Position numbers and translations under genes: made by a program. A DNA stretch of 64,000 nt from Pseudocitrobacter corydidari (GTDB lineage: Bacteria; Pseudomonadota; Gammaproteobacteria; Enterobacterales; Enterobacteriaceae): positions 3,572,583 to 3,636,582 of the forward strand of contig NZ_CP087880.1 of the NCBI RefSeq assembly GCF_021172065.1, read 5' to 3'. Position 1 is the first letter of the stretch, and every line of letters begins with the position of its first letter. This document shows positions 30,028-48,835 of the stretch, in pieces. The notes beneath the pieces are model-generated. The model saw nothing but the letters and a program-made list of their open reading frames with translations. It ran no database searches and was not told the DNA's origin.

Positions 30028-33000
30028 TTACTCGTCTTCCAGCTCGATGTTGATACCCAGCGAACGGATCTCTTTCAACAGTACGTTGAAGGATTCCGGC
30101 ATGCCCGGTTCCATCTGATGGTTACCGTCTACGATGTTTTTATACATCTTAGTACGGCCATTCACGTCATCAGACTTAACGGTGAGCATTTCCTGCAGGG
30201 TGTATGCCGCGCCATATGCTTCCAGCGCCCACACTTCCATCTCCCCAAAGCGCTGACCACCGAACTGCGCCTTACCACCCAGCGGCTGCTGAGTAACCAG
30301 GCTGTAAGAACCGGTAGAACGCGCATGCATTTTGTCGTCAACCAGGTGGTTCAGTTTCAGCATGTACATGTAACCAACGGTTACCTGACGCTCGAACTGC
30401 TCACCCGTACGGCCGTCGAACAGTGTGATCTGACCGGAAGTCGGCAGGCCACCCAGCTGCAACAGCTCTTTGATTTCAGACTCTTTCGCACCGTCGAAGA
30501 CCGGCGTTGCGATCGGCATACCTTTACGCAGGTTCTCTGCCAGACGCAGAACTTCTTCATCGCTGAAGGTGTTCAGGTCAACTTTCTGACGAACGTCGGC
30601 GCCCAGATCGTACGCACGCTGGATGAATTCGCGCAGTTTCGCGACTTCCTGCTGCTGTTTCAGCATGGCGTTGATCTTATCGCCGATACCTTTCGCAGCC
30701 ATACCCAGGTGGGTTTCGAGGATCTGACCGATGTTCATACGAGACGGTACGCCCAGCGGGTTCAGTACGATATCTACCGGCGTACCGTTAGCATCGTGCG
30801 GCATATCTTCGATCGGGTTGATCTTAGAAATTACACCCTTGTTACCGTGACGACCTGCCATTTTGTCACCAGGCTGGATACGGCGTTTAACGGCCAGGTA
30901 TACCTTGACGATTTTCAGCACGCCCGGTGCCAGATCGTCGCCTTGGGTGATTTTGCGGCGTTTCGCTTCGAGTTTTTTCTCGAACTCGTGTTTCAGTTCG
31001 TCATACTGCTCAGCCAGCTGTTCCAGCTGATTTTGTTTCTCTTCGTCGGTCAGGCCGAGTTCCAGCCAGCGATCGCGAGGCAGTTTGTCGAGCTTCTCAG
31101 CTTCAACGCCACCGGCAACCAGAACAGCGTAAATACGGCTAAACAGGCCAGCTTCGAGGATCTGCAGTTCTTCAGACAGGTCTTTCTTCGCCTGTTTGAG
31201 CTGCATTTCTTCGATTTCCAGCGCACGTTTGTCTTTTTCCACGCCATCGCGGGTAAAGACCTGAACGTCGATAACGGTACCAGACACGCTGTTCGGCACG
31301 CGCAGAGAAGAGTCTTTAACGTCAGACGCTTTCTCACCGAAGATCGCACGCAGCAGCTTCTCTTCTGGGGTCAGCTGGGTTTCACCTTTCGGCGTTACCT
31401 TACCAACCAGAATGTCGCCACCGGTCACTTCTGCACCGATGTATACGATACCGGATTCATCCAGTTTGGAGAGCGCAGCTTCACCCACGTTCGGGATGTC
31501 AGCGGTGATCTCTTCCGGCCCCAGCTTGGTGTCACGAGACACACATGCCAGTTCCTGAATGTGGATGGTAGTGAAACGGTCTTCCTGAACAACACGCTCG
31601 GATACGAGGATGGAGTCTTCGAAGTTGTAACCGTTCCATGGCATGAATGCCACGCGCATGTTCTGACCCAGCGCCAGTTCACCAAGGTCAGTGGACGGGC
31701 CATCAGCCAGCACATCACCACGATCAACCGGCTCACCCAGAGATACGCAAGGCATCTGGTTGATACAGGTGTTCTGGTTAGAACGGGTGTATTTAGTCAG
31801 GTTATAGATGTCGATACCTGCTTCGCCCGGGTACATCTCGTCTTCGTTAACTTTGATAACGATACGGGAAGCATCCACGTACTGAACGGTACCGCCACGC
31901 TTAGCAACTGCGGTAACACCGGAGTCAACGGCAACAGCACGTTCCATACCGGTACCAACCAGCGGCTTATCAGAGCGCAGGGTCGGAACCGCCTGACGTT
32001 GCATGTTCGCACCCATCAATGCACGGTTGGCGTCATCGTGTTCCAGGAACGGGATCAGGGACGCACCGACGGATACCACCTGTTGGGTGGATACGTCCAT
32101 GTAGTCAACCTGGTCGCGGCTGAACAAGCTGGATTCGCCTTTGCTACGGCAGGTTACCAGGTCTTCTACGAAGTGGCCTTCATCGTCCAGGTTGGAGTTC
32201 GCCTGAGCAATAACGTAGTTGCCTTCTTCGATAGCGGACAGGTAATGAATTTCATCAGTTACCACACCGTCGGTCACTTTACGATACGGCGTCTCGAGGA
32301 AGCCATATTCGTTAGTCTGTGCGTACACGGACAGGGAGTTGATCAGACCGATGTTCGGACCTTCAGGCGTTTCGATTGGACATACGCGACCGTAGTGAGT
32401 CGGGTGTACGTCTCGAACTTCAAAGCCTGCGCGTTCACGGGTCAGACCGCCTGGGCCGAGTGCGGAGATACGACGTTTGTGCGTAATCTCAGACAGCGGG
32501 TTGTTCTGGTCCATAAACTGAGACAGCTGGCTGGAACCAAAGAACTCTTTCACTGCTGCGGAAATCGGCTTGGCGTTGATCATATCCTGAGGCATCAGGG
32601 TATCCAGATCGCCCAGAGACAGACGCTCTTTCACCGCACGCTCTACACGTACCAGGCCAACGCGGAACTGGTTTTCCGCCATTTCGCCAACGGAACGGAT
32701 ACGACGGTTGCCGAGGTGGTCGATATCATCGACTTCGCCTTTACCGTTACGGATATCAATGAGCTTTTTCATCACTTCGATGATGTCTTCTTTGCTCAGG
32801 ATACCGGAACCTTCAATTTCGTCGCGCAGCAGAGAACGGTTGAACTTCATACGACCAACCGCAGACAGGTCATAGCGGTCTTCGGAGAAGAACAGGTTCT
32901 CGAACAGGCTTTCAGCTGCTTCACGAGTCGGCGGCTCACCCGGGCGCATCATGCGGTAGATTTCTACCAGCGCGCTCAGACGATCGTTGGTTGGGTCGAC

Positions 33001-34056
33001 GCGTACAGTCTCAGAAATGTACGGACCGTGGTCCAGATCGTTGGTGAACAGCGTTTCGATACGTTTGTGGCCAGACTGGCTCAGCTTAGCCAGCAGATCC
33101 AGGCTCAGCTCCATGTTAGCCGGGCAGATCAGCTCGCCAGTCGATTCGTCAACGTAGTCTTTGGACGCAACTTTGCCAGCAATGTACTCAACCGGAACTT
33201 CGATATGTTTGATATCGTCTTTTTCCAGCTGACGAATGTGGCGCGCAGTAATACGGCGGCCTTTCTCAACGTACACTTTGCCGTTAGCTTCGATGTCAAA
33301 GGATGCGGTTTCACCACGCAGGCGTTCCGGCACCAGTTCCATCTGCAGCTTGTTGTCGCGAATTTCGAAAACAACTTTCTCAAAGAACAGGTCAAGGATC
33401 TGCTCAGTGGTGTAGTTCAGCGCACGCAGAATAATGGTCGCAGGCAGTTTACGGCGACGGTCAATACGTACGAACAGGTTGTCCTTCGGATCGAATTCGA
33501 AGTCCAGCCAGGAACCACGGTAAGGAATGATGCGCGCGTTATACAGCACTTTACCCGAAGAGTGGGTTTTACCTTTGTCGGAGTCAAAGAAGACGCCCGG
33601 ACTACGGTGCAGCTGAGACACGATAACACGCTCAGTACCGTTGATAACAAAGGTACCGTTGTCCGTCATGAGCGGAATTTCACCCATGTAGACTTCTTGT
33701 TCTTTAATGTCTTTTACGGTGCCTTCCGGCGCTTCGCGCTCGTAGATCACCAGACGCAGTTTTACGCGCAGCGGTGCGGAATAGGTCACGCCACGGATCT
33801 GACATTCCTGGACGTCAAACACCGGTTCGCCAAGGCGGTAGCTGACGTATTGCAGCTCGGAATTACCGCTGTAGCTCTGAATCGGGAATACGGAACGGAA
33901 GGCTGCTTCCAGACCATACTGCCCTTCAGGATCTTGCTCGATGAACTTCTGAAACGAGTCAAGCTGGATAGAAAGGAGATAAGGCACATCCAGTACTTGT
34001 GGACGTTTACCAAAATCCTTACGAATACGTTTTTTCTCGGTATAGGAGTAAACCAT
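30028..34056 (-). CDS. rpoB: RNA polymerase beta subunit
   Basis: A 1342-aa second large subunit, full length. The rifampicin-binding segment reads [17 protein letters not shown] and [13 protein letters not shown], which is the drug-sensitive wild-type form. It has the usual start [19 protein letters not shown]. Its transcription is set partly by an attenuator hairpin in the 320-bp gap after rplL, so only part of the ribosomal protein transcript continues into it. Confidence 0.99.
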   Translation of the reverse strand: MVYSYTEKKRIRKDFGKRPQVLDVPYLLSIQLDSFQKFIEQDPEGQYGLEAAFRSVFPIQSYSGNSELQYVSYRLGEPVFDVQECQIRGVTYSAPLRVKLRLVIYEREAPEGTVKDIKEQEVYMGEIPLMTDNGTFVINGTERVIVSQLHRSPGVFFDSDKGKTHSSGKVLYNARIIPYRGSWLDFEFDPKDNLFVRIDRRRKLPATIILRALNYTTEQILDLFFEKVVFEIRDNKLQMELVPERLRGETASFDIEANGKVYVEKGRRITARHIRQLEKDDIKHIEVPVEYIAGKVASKDYVDESTGELICPANMELSLDLLAKLSQSGHKRIETLFTNDLDHGPYISETVRVDPTNDRLSALVEIYRMMRPGEPPTREAAESLFENLFFSEDRYDLSAVGRMKFNRSLLRDEIEGSGILSKEDIIEVMKKLIDIRNGKGEVDDIDHLGNRRIRSVGEMAENQFRVGLVRVERAVKERLSLGDLDTLMPQDMINAKPISAAVKEFFGSSQLSQFMDQNNPLSEITHKRRISALGPGGLTRERAGFEVRDVHPTHYGRVCPIETPEGPNIGLINSLSVYAQTNEYGFLETPYRKVTDGVVTDEIHYLSAIEEGNYVIAQANSNLDDEGHFVEDLVTCRSKGESSLFSRDQVDYMDVSTQQVVSVGASLIPFLEHDDANRALMGANMQRQAVPTLRSDKPLVGTGMERAVAVDSGVTAVAKRGGTVQYVDASRIVIKVNEDEMYPGEAGIDIYNLTKYTRSNQNTCINQMPCVSLGEPVDRGDVLADGPSTDLGELALGQNMRVAFMPWNGYNFEDSILVSERVVQEDRFTTIHIQELACVSRDTKLGPEEITADIPNVGEAALSKLDESGIVYIGAEVTGGDILVGKVTPKGETQLTPEEKLLRAIFGEKASDVKDSSLRVPNSVSGTVIDVQVFTRDGVEKDKRALEIEEMQLKQAKKDLSEELQILEAGLFSRIYAVLVAGGVEAEKLDKLPRDRWLELGLTDEEKQNQLEQLAEQYDELKHEFEKKLEAKRRKITQGDDLAPGVLKIVKVYLAVKRRIQPGDKMAGRHGNKGVISKINPIEDMPHDANGTPVDIVLNPLGVPSRMNIGQILETHLGMAAKGIGDKINAMLKQQQEVAKLREFIQRAYDLGADVRQKVDLNTFSDEEVLRLAENLRKGMPIATPVFDGAKESEIKELLQLGGLPTSGQITLFDGRTGEQFERQVTVGYMYMLKLNHLVDDKMHARSTGSYSLVTQQPLGGKAQFGGQRFGEMEVWALEAYGAAYTLQEMLTVKSDDVNGRTKMYKNIVDGNHQMEPGMPESFNVLLKEIRSLGINIELEDE

Positions 34057-34305
34057 TAGGGTTCCTCAGCTCGCTGACAAGTCGACCCATCTGCCCAATT
34101 GAATGGCAGTTTGTGCAACACTATTTTGTTGACCGGAAAATGGAACACTTTCCGCAATGCTTGTTGCTATCACGCTTAAATCATTTCGTTGCGATTTACA
34201 CAGAGCGAGCACCCTGTCGCAGTATATTAAGTCGTCGATAGAAACAAGCATTGTCAGGACAACCAGTAGTCAAACAGTGTGAAACGCTACTGGCGCCTTA
34301 CAGCG

Positions 34306-34337
34306 CAAAAAGGCTGGTGACTAAAAAGTCACCAGCC
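34306..34337 (-). terminator. rplL-rpoB attenuator
   Basis: An 11-bp perfect stem (GGCTGGTGACT / AGTCACCAGCC) with a short loop, followed on the minus strand by TTTTT. It sits about 40 nt after the rplL stop and 250 nt before rpoB. This matches the partial terminator in E. coli that lowers rpoBC expression compared with L7/L12. The remaining part of the 34057-34376 gap shows no gene; in E. coli it also has an RNase III processing site. Confidence 0.88.
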
Positions 34338-34376
34338 ATCAGCCTAATTGCTCAGGCTGCAACCGGAAGGGTTGGC

Positions 34377-34742
<366 letters not shown>

Positions 34743-34808
34743 TTAAATTGTTCCTGAAAATCAGAATAAGTTTATACGTAAGCGAATACTTGATAAAGAT
34801 AACTGCGA

Positions 34809-35306
34809 TTAAGCAGCTTCTTTCGCATCGCGAACAGCAGCCAGAGTGCGAACCAGTTTGCCAGCCGAAGCTTCTTTCATGGTTGCCATCAGGCGTGCAA
34901 TTGCTTCTTCGTAGGTCGGCAGGGTTGCCAGGCGATCGATTTGCGATGCCGGGATCAACTCACCTTCAAAGGCTGCAGCTTTGACCTCAAATTTTGCATT
35001 CGCTTTCGCGAACTCTTTGAACAGACGAGCAGCAGCGCCCGGGTGTTCCATAGAGTATGCAATCAGGGTCGGACCAACGAACGCGTCTTTCAGGCACTCA
35101 AACTGAGTACCTTCAACAGCACGACGCAGCAGGGTGTTACGAACAACACGCATGTATACGCCGGCTTCGCGACCTGCTTTACGCAGTTCGGTCATTTTGT
35201 CTACAGTTACGCCGCGGGAATCCGCAACTACTGCAGACAGCGCGCCTTTGGCTACTTCGCTGACTTCAGCAACAATCGCTTGTTTGTCTTGAAGATTTAA
35301 AGCCAT
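34809..35306 (-). CDS. rplJ: 50S ribosomal protein L10
   Basis: A 165-aa stalk base protein, the length of the E. coli protein when started at [15 protein letters not shown] (35306), which has the ribosome site AGGAGC. An ATG 11 codons upstream is not used in the family. In E. coli L10 with L7/L12 binds its own leader RNA and represses translation, and the long leader here (35307-35723) fits that. Confidence 0.98.
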   Translation of the reverse strand: MALNLQDKQAIVAEVSEVAKGALSAVVADSRGVTVDKMTELRKAGREAGVYMRVVRNTLLRRAVEGTQFECLKDAFVGPTLIAYSMEHPGAAARLFKEFAKANAKFEVKAAAFEGELIPASQIDRLATLPTYEEAIARLMATMKEASAGKLVRTLAAVRDAKEAA

Positions 35307-35723
35307 TAGCTTTGCTCCTGGATGTTTGCCAGGGCTCATGCCCTGGAACTCACTTCACTCTTCCAAACGGAGAGAGCGTCTTAAATACGGTGAGCAGAAA
35401 CAAGCCAAAGAGTACTTTAAAAAATAATCTTAGCGTTCTGTCACCGTCTACGCAGGGGATTAAGTTTCTTGCGAAACTCCTGCGGTCTTCGACGGAGGCC
35501 TGGATAGGCCAGGCTCCAACGAACAAATCTTGTCTATCCGTCGCTATTCAATCTGTGGCGGCGTTGACTGCCTTCGTTCACACCAGTCACATAGTAAACT
35601 ATGCTCCTGGCGCTTCACTCAGTTGTCGCCTTGCCACAGCCTGAATATCTCGGATATACGTCTGCAATTAGCAGAATACGTGGGGGTAAGATTGTAGACA
35701 AAATCACCGCCCACGTAAAGGCA
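35307..35723 (-). promoter_or_regulatory. rplJ leader and promoter region
   Basis: A 417-bp gap without a gene between rplA and rplJ. By homology with E. coli it holds the L10 promoter and the leader RNA that binds L10-L7/L12 for feedback control; the leader is rich in inverted repeats near 35455-35515 (for example CTGCG and CGCAG pairs). I cannot place the exact binding site by eye. Confidence 0.7.
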
Positions 35724-36920
<1,197 letters not shown>

Positions 36921-36937
36921 TTACGGGCCGTGCCCGT

Positions 36938-36976
36938 AAAAACAAAAGGCGCGAAATTGTATGCCAATTTCGCGCC
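36938..36976 (-). terminator. secE-nusG terminator
   Basis: A 12-bp perfect stem (GGCGCGAAATTG / CAATTTCGCGCC, 36948-36976) with a 5-nt loop is followed on the minus strand by TTTTGTTTTT. It ends the secE-nusG transcript. A second hairpin (TTTTACGGGC / GCCCGTAAAA, 36919-36941) lies just after it. Confidence 0.9.
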
Positions 36977-37015
36977 CCATGCAACGATTAAATCGCTGCT
37001 TTTTTGATCGCTGCG

Positions 37016-37561
37016 TTACGCTTTTTCTACCTGCGCGAAGTCCAGTTCTACCGGGGTCGCACGACCGAAGATAGAAACAGAAACTTTCAGGCGAGACTTC
37101 TCGTAATCGACTTCTTCAACGACACCGTTAAAGTCGGCAAACGGACCGTCGTTAACGCGAACCATCTCACCCGGTTCGAACAGCGTTTTCGGACGCGGCT
37201 TATCACCAACCTGCTGCAGGCGGTTCATAATCGCATCCACTTCTTTGTCGCTGATCGGCGCCGGACGGTCAGAAGTACCGCCGATGAAGCCCATTACGCG
37301 CGGCACGCTGCGCACAAGGTGCCAGCTCGCGTCGTTCATGACCATCTGGACCAGAACGTAACCCGGGAAGAATTTGCGCTCGCTTTTGCGACGCTGGCCG
37401 CCACGGATCTCAACGACTTCTTCAGTCGGGACCATGACTTCGCCAAACAGCTCTTCCATGTTGTGTAATTTGATGTGCTCACGCAGCGAAGTGGCTACGC
37501 GGCCTTCAAAACCGGAAAACGCCTGAACGACGTACCAGCGCTTTTTAGGTGCTTCAGACAT
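37016..37561 (-). CDS. nusG: Transcription elongation factor NusG
   Basis: A 181-aa factor that binds RNA polymerase with its NGN domain and links it to Rho or to the ribosome through its C-terminal KOW domain ([21 protein letters not shown], about 126-146). The full length and motifs are intact. It follows secE by 1 bp. Its paralogue rfaH is at 59111. Confidence 0.99.
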   Translation of the reverse strand: MSEAPKKRWYVVQAFSGFEGRVATSLREHIKLHNMEELFGEVMVPTEEVVEIRGGQRRKSERKFFPGYVLVQMVMNDASWHLVRSVPRVMGFIGGTSDRPAPISDKEVDAIMNRLQQVGDKPRPKTLFEPGEMVRVNDGPFADFNGVVEEVDYEKSRLKVSVSIFGRATPVELDFAQVEKA

Positions 37562-37562
37562 C

Positions 37563-37946
37563 TTAGAACCTCAGGCCAGTGATAAAAGAGACCAGGCGAA
37601 CCAGAATACCATCCAGTCCCCACAGGATCAGCGACATTACCGCGGTAACCGCAGCAACGATAAGCGTAGTATGCAGTGTTTCCTGGCGAGTCGGCCAGAT
37701 AACCTTGCGAACTTCAGTACGCGCTTCACGTGCAAACGCAACGGTCGCTTTTCCTTTTGTCGTTAACAGCGCGACACCACCCGCTGCAGCAATAAGAATT
37801 ACTACGGCCAGCGCGCGCAATGGCAGCATCATGTCACGATAAAGATAGTTGCCAACGATAGCCACAATCAGCAGCACCGCAACCACAACCCACTTCATCG
37901 CTTCCAGGCCGCGCCCGCTCCCTTGAGCTTCGGTATTCGCACTCAT
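37563..37946 (-). CDS. secE: Protein translocase subunit SecE
   Basis: A 127-aa inner-membrane protein of the SecYEG channel with three membrane helices (about 19-37, 44-63 and 93-113) and the conserved cytosolic helix [13 protein letters not shown]. The start at [11 protein letters not shown] gives the E. coli length; the longer open frame upstream is not supported. It is co-transcribed with nusG. Confidence 0.98.
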   Translation of the reverse strand: MSANTEAQGSGRGLEAMKWVVVAVLLIVAIVGNYLYRDMMLPLRALAVVILIAAAGGVALLTTKGKATVAFAREARTEVRKVIWPTRQETLHTTLIVAAVTAVMSLILWGLDGILVRLVSFITGLRF

Positions 37947-38111
37947 AAACCAACCTGTCAGAAGAATTCTACAAACATTTTCACCCCGCGGGTGCGAGGC
38001 GATCCAAACCGAAAGTAAGTTTCGGACTAACGCCCTCTTCAGAGCCTGTCTCAGCAATGATTATGACAAAAAAAATCACTGATGAGCCAGGTTCTGCTTC
38101 GAAAGCGTACA

Positions 38112-38137
38112 AAAAGGGCATCAAATGATGCCCTTTT
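38112..38137 (-). terminator. tufB terminator
   Basis: An 8-bp stem (GGGCATCA / TGATGCCC) with an AA loop and A/T runs on both sides, about 30 nt after the tufB stop. It is a typical intrinsic terminator on the minus strand. Confidence 0.9.
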
Positions 38138-38167
38138 ATTGCGCATTGCGTCAAATGTTATCAGCAA

Positions 38168-39388
<1,221 letters not shown>

Positions 39389-39470
39389 TCACCACATCAA
39401 CCAGGCAACACGCCCGACTTGTTGAATGCATTTAAAAGTAAACAGAGAGAAACGGGAAGGAGAAGTGAAG

Positions 39471-39546
39471 TGGTGCTGATACCCAGAGTCGAACTGGGGA
39501 CCTCACCCTTACCAAGGGTGCGCTCTACCAACTGAGCCATATCAGC
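39471..39546 (-). tRNA. thrT: tRNA-Thr (GGT anticodon)
   Basis: 76 nt with encoded CCA, acceptor GCTGATA pairing with TATCAGC, anticodon loop CTTGGTAAG, and T-arm GTTCGAC. It is the last tRNA before tufB. Confidence 0.97.
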
Positions 39547-39551
39547 ACGTC

Positions 39552-39626
<75 letters not shown>

Positions 39627-39736
39627 ATCCTGAAACTCGGCTACCCAGTTCTTTCTGTTTAAGGAGAAGAACACTCTCCTGTTTGAGCCGGTGGATACAG
39701 CTTCCGACTCTGGCTGCGCTTTCGCGTAACCGAAGA

Positions 39737-39821
<85 letters not shown>

Positions 39822-39831
39822 AGGCACTTGA

Positions 39832-39907
<76 letters not shown>

Positions 39908-39921
39908 ATCAAGTAGCGCGC

Positions 39922-39950
39922 ATTCTAGGGAGACCTGCGCCTGCATGCAA
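39922..39950 (-). promoter_or_regulatory. Promoter of the thrU-tufB operon
   Basis: On the minus strand TTGCAT (-35, 39945-39950) and TAGAAT (-10, 39922-39927) are 17 bp apart and followed by a GC-rich GCGCGC start region, typical of stringently controlled stable-RNA promoters. AT-rich upstream sequence (39951-40020) would fit Fis or UP-element binding as in E. coli. The remaining 39951-40287 gap has no gene. Confidence 0.75.
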
Positions 39951-40293
39951 CTAAAAATTTGCATAAAATGTTCTCTTGCTCATATTTTGTGCGCAACTGC
40001 GTAAAAACACGGCAAGATGGCGAATATGAGAGCAGAAAATGGACATTTTTAACGCGCCACGAAATGGGCATTTTACCGTGTTATCTGCCTTAACGGGTAT
40101 TTGCCGCTTAAGGGTGTGTTAATAACGCTTCGAAAGGGAGTCGTGATGTGTTGCGTTTGCGCACGAAAGCGCCACTGATTTAGATTTTTTCTTCTTATTC
40201 TCTTCCATCTGGTGTTAACCTCCTGCCCATTGTCCTGATTAACTGAATGTTGATGCGTCGTGTGTTCGTTAAGGCGGCGGTCAGAACATGCTT

Positions 40294-41244
40294 ATGAGAA
40301 AAAAAGAGCAAACGTTAATGACACCTTACCTACAGTTTAATCGTAGCCAGTGGGCTGCACTTCGTGATTCCGTGCCGATGACCCTGACTGAAGGGGAAAT
40401 CAAACGGTTGAAAGGTATCAACGAAGATCTGTCGCTGGAAGAGGTCGCCGAGATCTATTTGCCTTTATCGCGTTTGCTCAACTTCTATATCAGCTCTAAC
40501 CTGCGTCGCCAGGCTGTGCTGGAACAGTTCCTGGGCACCAACGGGCAACGTATTCCTTATATCATTAGTATCGCCGGCAGCGTCGCCGTGGGGAAAAGCA
40601 CCACCGCGCGCGTTTTGCAGGCATTACTAAGCCGCTGGCCTGAACATCGTCGCGTAGAGCTGATTACCACCGATGGCTTCCTGCACCCTAATGAGGTGCT
40701 GAAAGAACGTGGGCTGATGAAGAAGAAAGGCTTCCCGCAATCTTATGATATGCATCGCCTGGTGAAATTCGTTTCAGACCTGAAATCCGGCGTGCCTGAT
40801 GTGACGGCGCCTGTCTATTCGCATCTGATTTATGATGTCATCCCGGACGGCGATAAAACGGTTACGCATCCTGATATTTTAATTCTTGAAGGATTAAATG
40901 TTCTGCAAAGCGGGATGGATTATCCACACGATCCACATCATGTATTTGTTTCCGATTTCGTCGACTTCTCAATATATGTTGATGCGCCGGAAAAACTACT
41001 TCAATCGTGGTATATCAACCGCTTCCTGAAATTCCGTGAAGGTGCATTTACCGACCCGGATTCTTATTTCCATAACTATGCGCAGCTTTCAAAAGATGAA
41101 GCGGTAAACGTAGCGACTAATTTGTGGAATGAGATTAACCTTGTGAATCTTAAGGAAAATATCTTGCCTACGCGCGAGCGCGCGAGCCTGATTTTGACGA
41201 AAAGCGCAAATCACTCGGTTGAGCAGGTCCGCCTGAGAAAATAA
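40294..41244 (+). CDS. coaA: Pantothenate kinase
   Basis: A 316-aa enzyme for the first and regulated step of coenzyme A synthesis. The P-loop GSVAVGKST (about 95-103) is intact, as are the pantothenate-binding TTDGFLHPN and [23 protein letters not shown] segments. ATG 40294 gives the E. coli length; ATG 40288 would add two residues. It is divergent from the tRNA-tufB operon and followed by a strong terminator shared with birA. Confidence 0.97.
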   Translation: MRKKEQTLMTPYLQFNRSQWAALRDSVPMTLTEGEIKRLKGINEDLSLEEVAEIYLPLSRLLNFYISSNLRRQAVLEQFLGTNGQRIPYIISIAGSVAVGKSTTARVLQALLSRWPEHRRVELITTDGFLHPNEVLKERGLMKKKGFPQSYDMHRLVKFVSDLKSGVPDVTAPVYSHLIYDVIPDGDKTVTHPDILILEGLNVLQSGMDYPHDPHHVFVSDFVDFSIYVDAPEKLLQSWYINRFLKFREGAFTDPDSYFHNYAQLSKDEAVNVATNLWNEINLVNLKENILPTRERASLILTKSANHSVEQVRLRK

Positions 41245-41256
41245 ATACTTTTATAG

Positions 41257-41283
41257 AAAAGGGAGCCTCGGCTCCCTTTTTTT
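41257..41283. terminator. Bidirectional terminator between coaA and birA
   Basis: A 7-bp stem GGGAGCC / GGCTCCC with a TC loop, flanked by AAAA and TTTTTTT. It lies between two convergent genes and can serve both. Confidence 0.9.
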
Positions 41284-42245
41284 CATTCTGCACTACGCAA
41301 CGAAATTTCGCCACCGACCCAGGGCTTAATCACCCCATCCTGCTCAAGTAATAATGCGCCTTGCGAATCAATACCACGTGATACACCGAAGATCTCTTTG
41401 TCGCCGATAATTAACTTCACCGGGCGATCAATAAAGTTATCGAGTCTTTTCCAGCGTGTCAGATACGGTGTCAGCCCTTCCTGCTCAAACAGACGTAGCG
41501 AATCACGCAACTCTTTAATCAGGCGGACGGCAAGCGTGTTGCGATCGATGGAGATCCCCGCTTCCTGAAGGTTAATCCAGCCTTGATTAATGACATCATT
41601 TTCAACGTGGCGCATGACGAGGTTAATCCCCGCGCCAATGACAATTTGCGCAGCATCACCCGTTTTTCCGGTTAATTCCACCAGGATCCCGGCAAGTTTA
41701 CGGTCATTAAGGTACAGGTCATTCGGCCATTTCACGCGTACCTGATCGGCGCCCAGGCTTTGCAATACTTCGGCCATGACAATGCCAATCACCAGACTCA
41801 AACCAATTGCCGCCGCAGGCCCCTGCTCCAGCCGCCAGTACATCGAAAGATAGAGATTCGCCCCGAACGGAGAGAACCATTTACGGCCACGGCGGCCACG
41901 CCCTGCGGTTTGATACTCTGCCACGCAGGCATCACCGGAATGCAGGTCGTGAATACGATCGAGCAGATACTGGTTAGTGGAATCAATAACCGGTAAGACC
42001 GCTACGTTGCCATATTCAATTTGCTGACGAATGCGTTCTTCTTCCAGTAACTGGATAGGCTCTGGCAAGCTGTAACCTTTGCCGGGAACAGTGAAAACAT
42101 CCACGCCCCAATCACGCAAGGTCTGGATATGTTTGTTAATCGCCGCGCGGCTCATGCCCAGTTTTTCGCCCAACTGTTCGCCGGAATGGAATTCACCGTC
42201 GGATAGGATGGCTATCAGCGTTAAGGGTACCGTGTTGTCTTTCAT
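41283..42245 (-). CDS. birA: Biotin-protein ligase and biotin operon repressor
   Basis: A 320-aa bifunctional protein. The N-terminal winged helix (about 1-60, [20 protein letters not shown]) binds the bio operator. The central ligase domain has the biotin loop [18 protein letters not shown] (about 115-132) and [17 protein letters not shown]. The SH3-like C-terminus is present. It overlaps murB by 4 bp. Confidence 0.98.
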   Translation of the reverse strand: MKDNTVPLTLIAILSDGEFHSGEQLGEKLGMSRAAINKHIQTLRDWGVDVFTVPGKGYSLPEPIQLLEEERIRQQIEYGNVAVLPVIDSTNQYLLDRIHDLHSGDACVAEYQTAGRGRRGRKWFSPFGANLYLSMYWRLEQGPAAAIGLSLVIGIVMAEVLQSLGADQVRVKWPNDLYLNDRKLAGILVELTGKTGDAAQIVIGAGINLVMRHVENDVINQGWINLQEAGISIDRNTLAVRLIKELRDSLRLFEQEGLTPYLTRWKRLDNFIDRPVKLIIGDKEIFGVSRGIDSQGALLLEQDGVIKPWVGGEISLRSAE

Positions 42246-43270
42246 GCAATGACCTCTACCGCGTTCACTTCGCCCGTTGGCCCCATAAATCGCACTTCAG
42301 GCTCCAGCCAGACATTAAATTTCTCGCCAACCTCCGCCCGAACATGGTGGGCCAGGCCAACCACATCATTACTGGTCGCATTACCCTGATTGATGAGGAC
42401 CAGCGCCTGCTGTTGATGTACCGCCGCACCACCGTGAATATAGCCTTTCAACTGACACTGGTCGATAAGCCAGCCCGCCGCCAGTTTCACGGTTCCATCA
42501 CGCTGCGGGTAATGCGGCGCATTGGGGAATAAAGCCAGTAGCGCATCGGCGTGCTCGCGATCAACGACCGGGTTCTTGAAGAAGCTTCCCGCGTTACCGT
42601 TAACTTTAGGGTCCGGGAGTTTCGTCATTCGCATATGGCATACGGAATCAAAAACATCACGCGGCGTAACGGTCTGCGGATCTAATCGCGTCAGATCGCC
42701 GTACGTCAGCACTGGCTTCCATGCTTTCGCCAGGCGAAAACCCACGGCCAGAATAGCGAATTTGTCCTGATACTCATGTTTAAAGATGCTATCGCGATAA
42801 CCAAAGCGACATTCTGCTGCCGATAAACGCAGGTGTTTACCGGTCGCCAGTTCGACACAGTCGACAAATTCACAGACCTGTTGAAGCTCGACGCCATAGG
42901 CTCCGATATTTTGAATGGGTGATGAACCGGCACAGCCAGGGATCAACGCTAAGTTTTCCAGACCCGGCATGTTGTTATCAAGTGTATAACAAACCAATTG
43001 ATGCCAGTTTTCACCCGCCCCGACATAAAGATGCCAGGCATCTGCCGACTCTGTGACATCGATACCTTTAATCCGGTTAACGATGACGGTTCCGGCGTAA
43101 TCTTCCAGGAAGAGAACGTTGCTTCCTTCACCCAGAATAAGAACTGGCAGACTTTCTGCGGTCGCATGCTGCCAGGCGCTCAGTAGTTGTTGTTCGTTTT
43201 CCGCGCATACAATGTGCTTCGCATGATGATCAATGCCGAAGGTGTTCCAGGGTTTTAGGGAATGGTTCAT
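42242..43270 (-). CDS. murB: UDP-N-acetylenolpyruvoylglucosamine reductase
   Basis: A 342-aa FAD enzyme of peptidoglycan precursor synthesis that reduces enolpyruvyl-UDP-GlcNAc to UDP-MurNAc. It has the FAD-binding [10 protein letters not shown] and [15 protein letters not shown], and the catalytic Ser segment [10 protein letters not shown]. Its ATGA junction with birA suggests coupled translation. The upstream 370 bp hold REP units and the rrn terminators. Confidence 0.98.
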   Translation of the reverse strand: MNHSLKPWNTFGIDHHAKHIVCAENEQQLLSAWQHATAESLPVLILGEGSNVLFLEDYAGTVIVNRIKGIDVTESADAWHLYVGAGENWHQLVCYTLDNNMPGLENLALIPGCAGSSPIQNIGAYGVELQQVCEFVDCVELATGKHLRLSAAECRFGYRDSIFKHEYQDKFAILAVGFRLAKAWKPVLTYGDLTRLDPQTVTPRDVFDSVCHMRMTKLPDPKVNGNAGSFFKNPVVDREHADALLALFPNAPHYPQRDGTVKLAAGWLIDQCQLKGYIHGGAAVHQQQALVLINQGNATSNDVVGLAHHVRAEVGEKFNVWLEPEVRFMGPTGEVNAVEVIA

Positions 43271-43336
43271 AGCTGCTTTCCTGATGCAAAAACGTCGCTA
43301 GTTTACCGTATATGAGGGGATTGTGCGCGCGGTATC

Positions 43337-43415
43337 GCCCGGTGGCGCTTGCGCTTACCGGGCCTACAGTGTGCACCGCACCCGCAGGCCGGATAAGGCG
43401 CAGCCGCCATCCGGC
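43337..43415. repeat. REP pair (BIME) between murB and the rRNA operon
   Basis: Two inverted REP-type units, 43337-43367 (GCCCGGTGGCGC...ACCGGGCCTAC) and 43384-43415 (GCAGGCCGGATAAGGCG...CCGCCATCCGGC), separated by 16 bp. These are the common enterobacterial palindromes that bind gyrase or IHF and stabilise mRNA ends. Confidence 0.9.
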
Positions 43416-43435
43416 GTTGTTTTTTGCACCAACGC

Positions 43436-43460
43436 AAAAAGGCCATCCTTGCGGATGGCC
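43436..43460 (-). terminator. rrnB-type T2 terminator
   Basis: An 8-bp stem GGCCATCC / GGATGGCC with a TTGC loop, followed on the minus strand by TTTTT. Same position and sequence type as T2 after rrnB of E. coli. Confidence 0.9.
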
Positions 43461-43466
43461 TTCTGC

Positions 43467-43655
43467 TTTATTTGATGCCTGGCAGTTTATGGCGGGCGTC
43501 CTGCCCGCCACCCTTCGGGCCGTTGCTTCGCAACGTTCAAATCCGCTCCCGGCGGATTTGTCCTACTCGGGAGAGCGTTCACCGACAAACAACAGATAAA
43601 ACAAAAGGCTCAGTCTTTCGACTGAGCCTTTCGTTTTATTTGATGCCTGGCAGTT
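43467..43655. repeat. 21-bp direct repeat around the terminators
   Basis: The sequence TTTATTTGATGCCTGGCAGTT occurs at 43467-43487 and again at 43635-43655, where it includes the 3' end of the 5S gene. It looks like a relic of a tandem 5S 3' end next to T1, a feature that E. coli rrnB also has. Confidence 0.8.
43597..43631 (-). terminator. rrnB-type T1 terminator
   Basis: A 12-bp perfect stem AAAGGCTCAGTC / GACTGAGCCTTT with a TTTC loop, flanked by A and T runs. It lies just after the 5S gene and is near-identical to T1 of rrnB. Confidence 0.95.
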
Positions 43656-43762
43656 CCCTACTCTCGCATGGGGAGGCCCCACACTACCATCGGCGCTACG
43701 GCGTTTCACTTCTGAGTTCGGCATGGGGTCAGGTGGGACCACCGCGCTAGTGCCGCCAGGCA
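43643..43762 (-). rRNA. rrf: 5S ribosomal RNA
   Basis: 120 nt beginning TGCCTGGCGGC on the minus strand and ending CTGCCAGGCAT, with the central GAACTCAGAAGTGAAACG. Only one 5S gene is seen. Confidence 0.98.
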
Positions 43763-43857
43763 AATTCTGTTGCATTAACCCGCTTATCGCCGGTTAATCT
43801 AATCTGTTATCAAGCTTACTTATCGATGTCTCTTCGCCAAAACATCTTCGGCGTTGT

Positions 43858-46764
<2,907 letters not shown>

Positions 46765-46867
46765 TCACAACCCGAAGATGTTTCGTAAAACACCATCGTG
46801 TTGCGAAAATTTGAGAGACTCGAACACACTTAAAGTGTGTCGTTTCAATTTTCAGCTTGATCCAGAT

Positions 46868-46879
46868 TTTTAAAGAGCA
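46868..46879 (-). promoter_or_regulatory. boxA in the 16S-23S spacer
   Basis: TGCTCTTTAAAA on the minus strand between tRNA-Glu and 23S, the antitermination element bound by NusB-S10. The spacer has only this tRNA and the processing stems. Confidence 0.8.
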
Positions 46880-46954
46880 AATATCTCAAACGTCACCCGA
46901 AGATGAGTTTTGAGATATGACGGTCGGCGACTTTCACTCACACATACCAGCAAG

Positions 46955-47030
46955 TGGCGTCCCCTAGGGGATTCGAACCCCTGTTACCGCCGTGAAAGGG
47001 CGGTGTCCTGGGCCTCTAGACGAAGGGGAC
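46955..47030 (-). tRNA. gltT: tRNA-Glu (TTC anticodon) in the rRNA spacer
   Basis: 76 nt with encoded CCA, acceptor GTCCCCT pairing with AGGGGAC, anticodon loop CTTTCAC. A single Glu tRNA, not Ile-Ala, marks this operon as rrnB-like in its spacer. Confidence 0.97.
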
Positions 47031-47115
47031 ACTGAAGTCTCAATCGCAAGACGCCTTGCTATTTACTTTTCATCAGACAATCTGTGTGGACACTTCAAGG
47101 AACGGTTCTTTAAGG

Positions 47116-48657
<1,542 letters not shown>

Positions 48658-48785
48658 AAGTTTGATGCTCGTGAATTAAACTTCGTAATGAATTACGTGT
48701 TCACTCAGAGACTTGGTATTCATTTATCGTCTTGCGACGTTAAGAATCCGTATCATTGAGTGCCCACACAGATTGTCTGATAAAT

Positions 48786-48797
48786 TGTTAAAGAGCA
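48786..48797 (-). promoter_or_regulatory. boxA in the rrn leader
   Basis: TGCTCTTTAACA on the minus strand, about 130 nt upstream of 16S, part of the antitermination signal that protects rRNA transcription from Rho. Confidence 0.85.
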
Positions 48798-48835
48798 GTG
48801 CAACGCGGCATGAAGCTCACCGTTGCGAGGTGCGC

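Noticed and set aside
29821..34059. Open frame of 1412 codons on the plus strand, opposite rpoB
   Set aside because: It mirrors rpoB codon use, has no ribosome site or family similarity, and is rich in Phe/Arg/Gln/Thr as expected for an antisense shadow.
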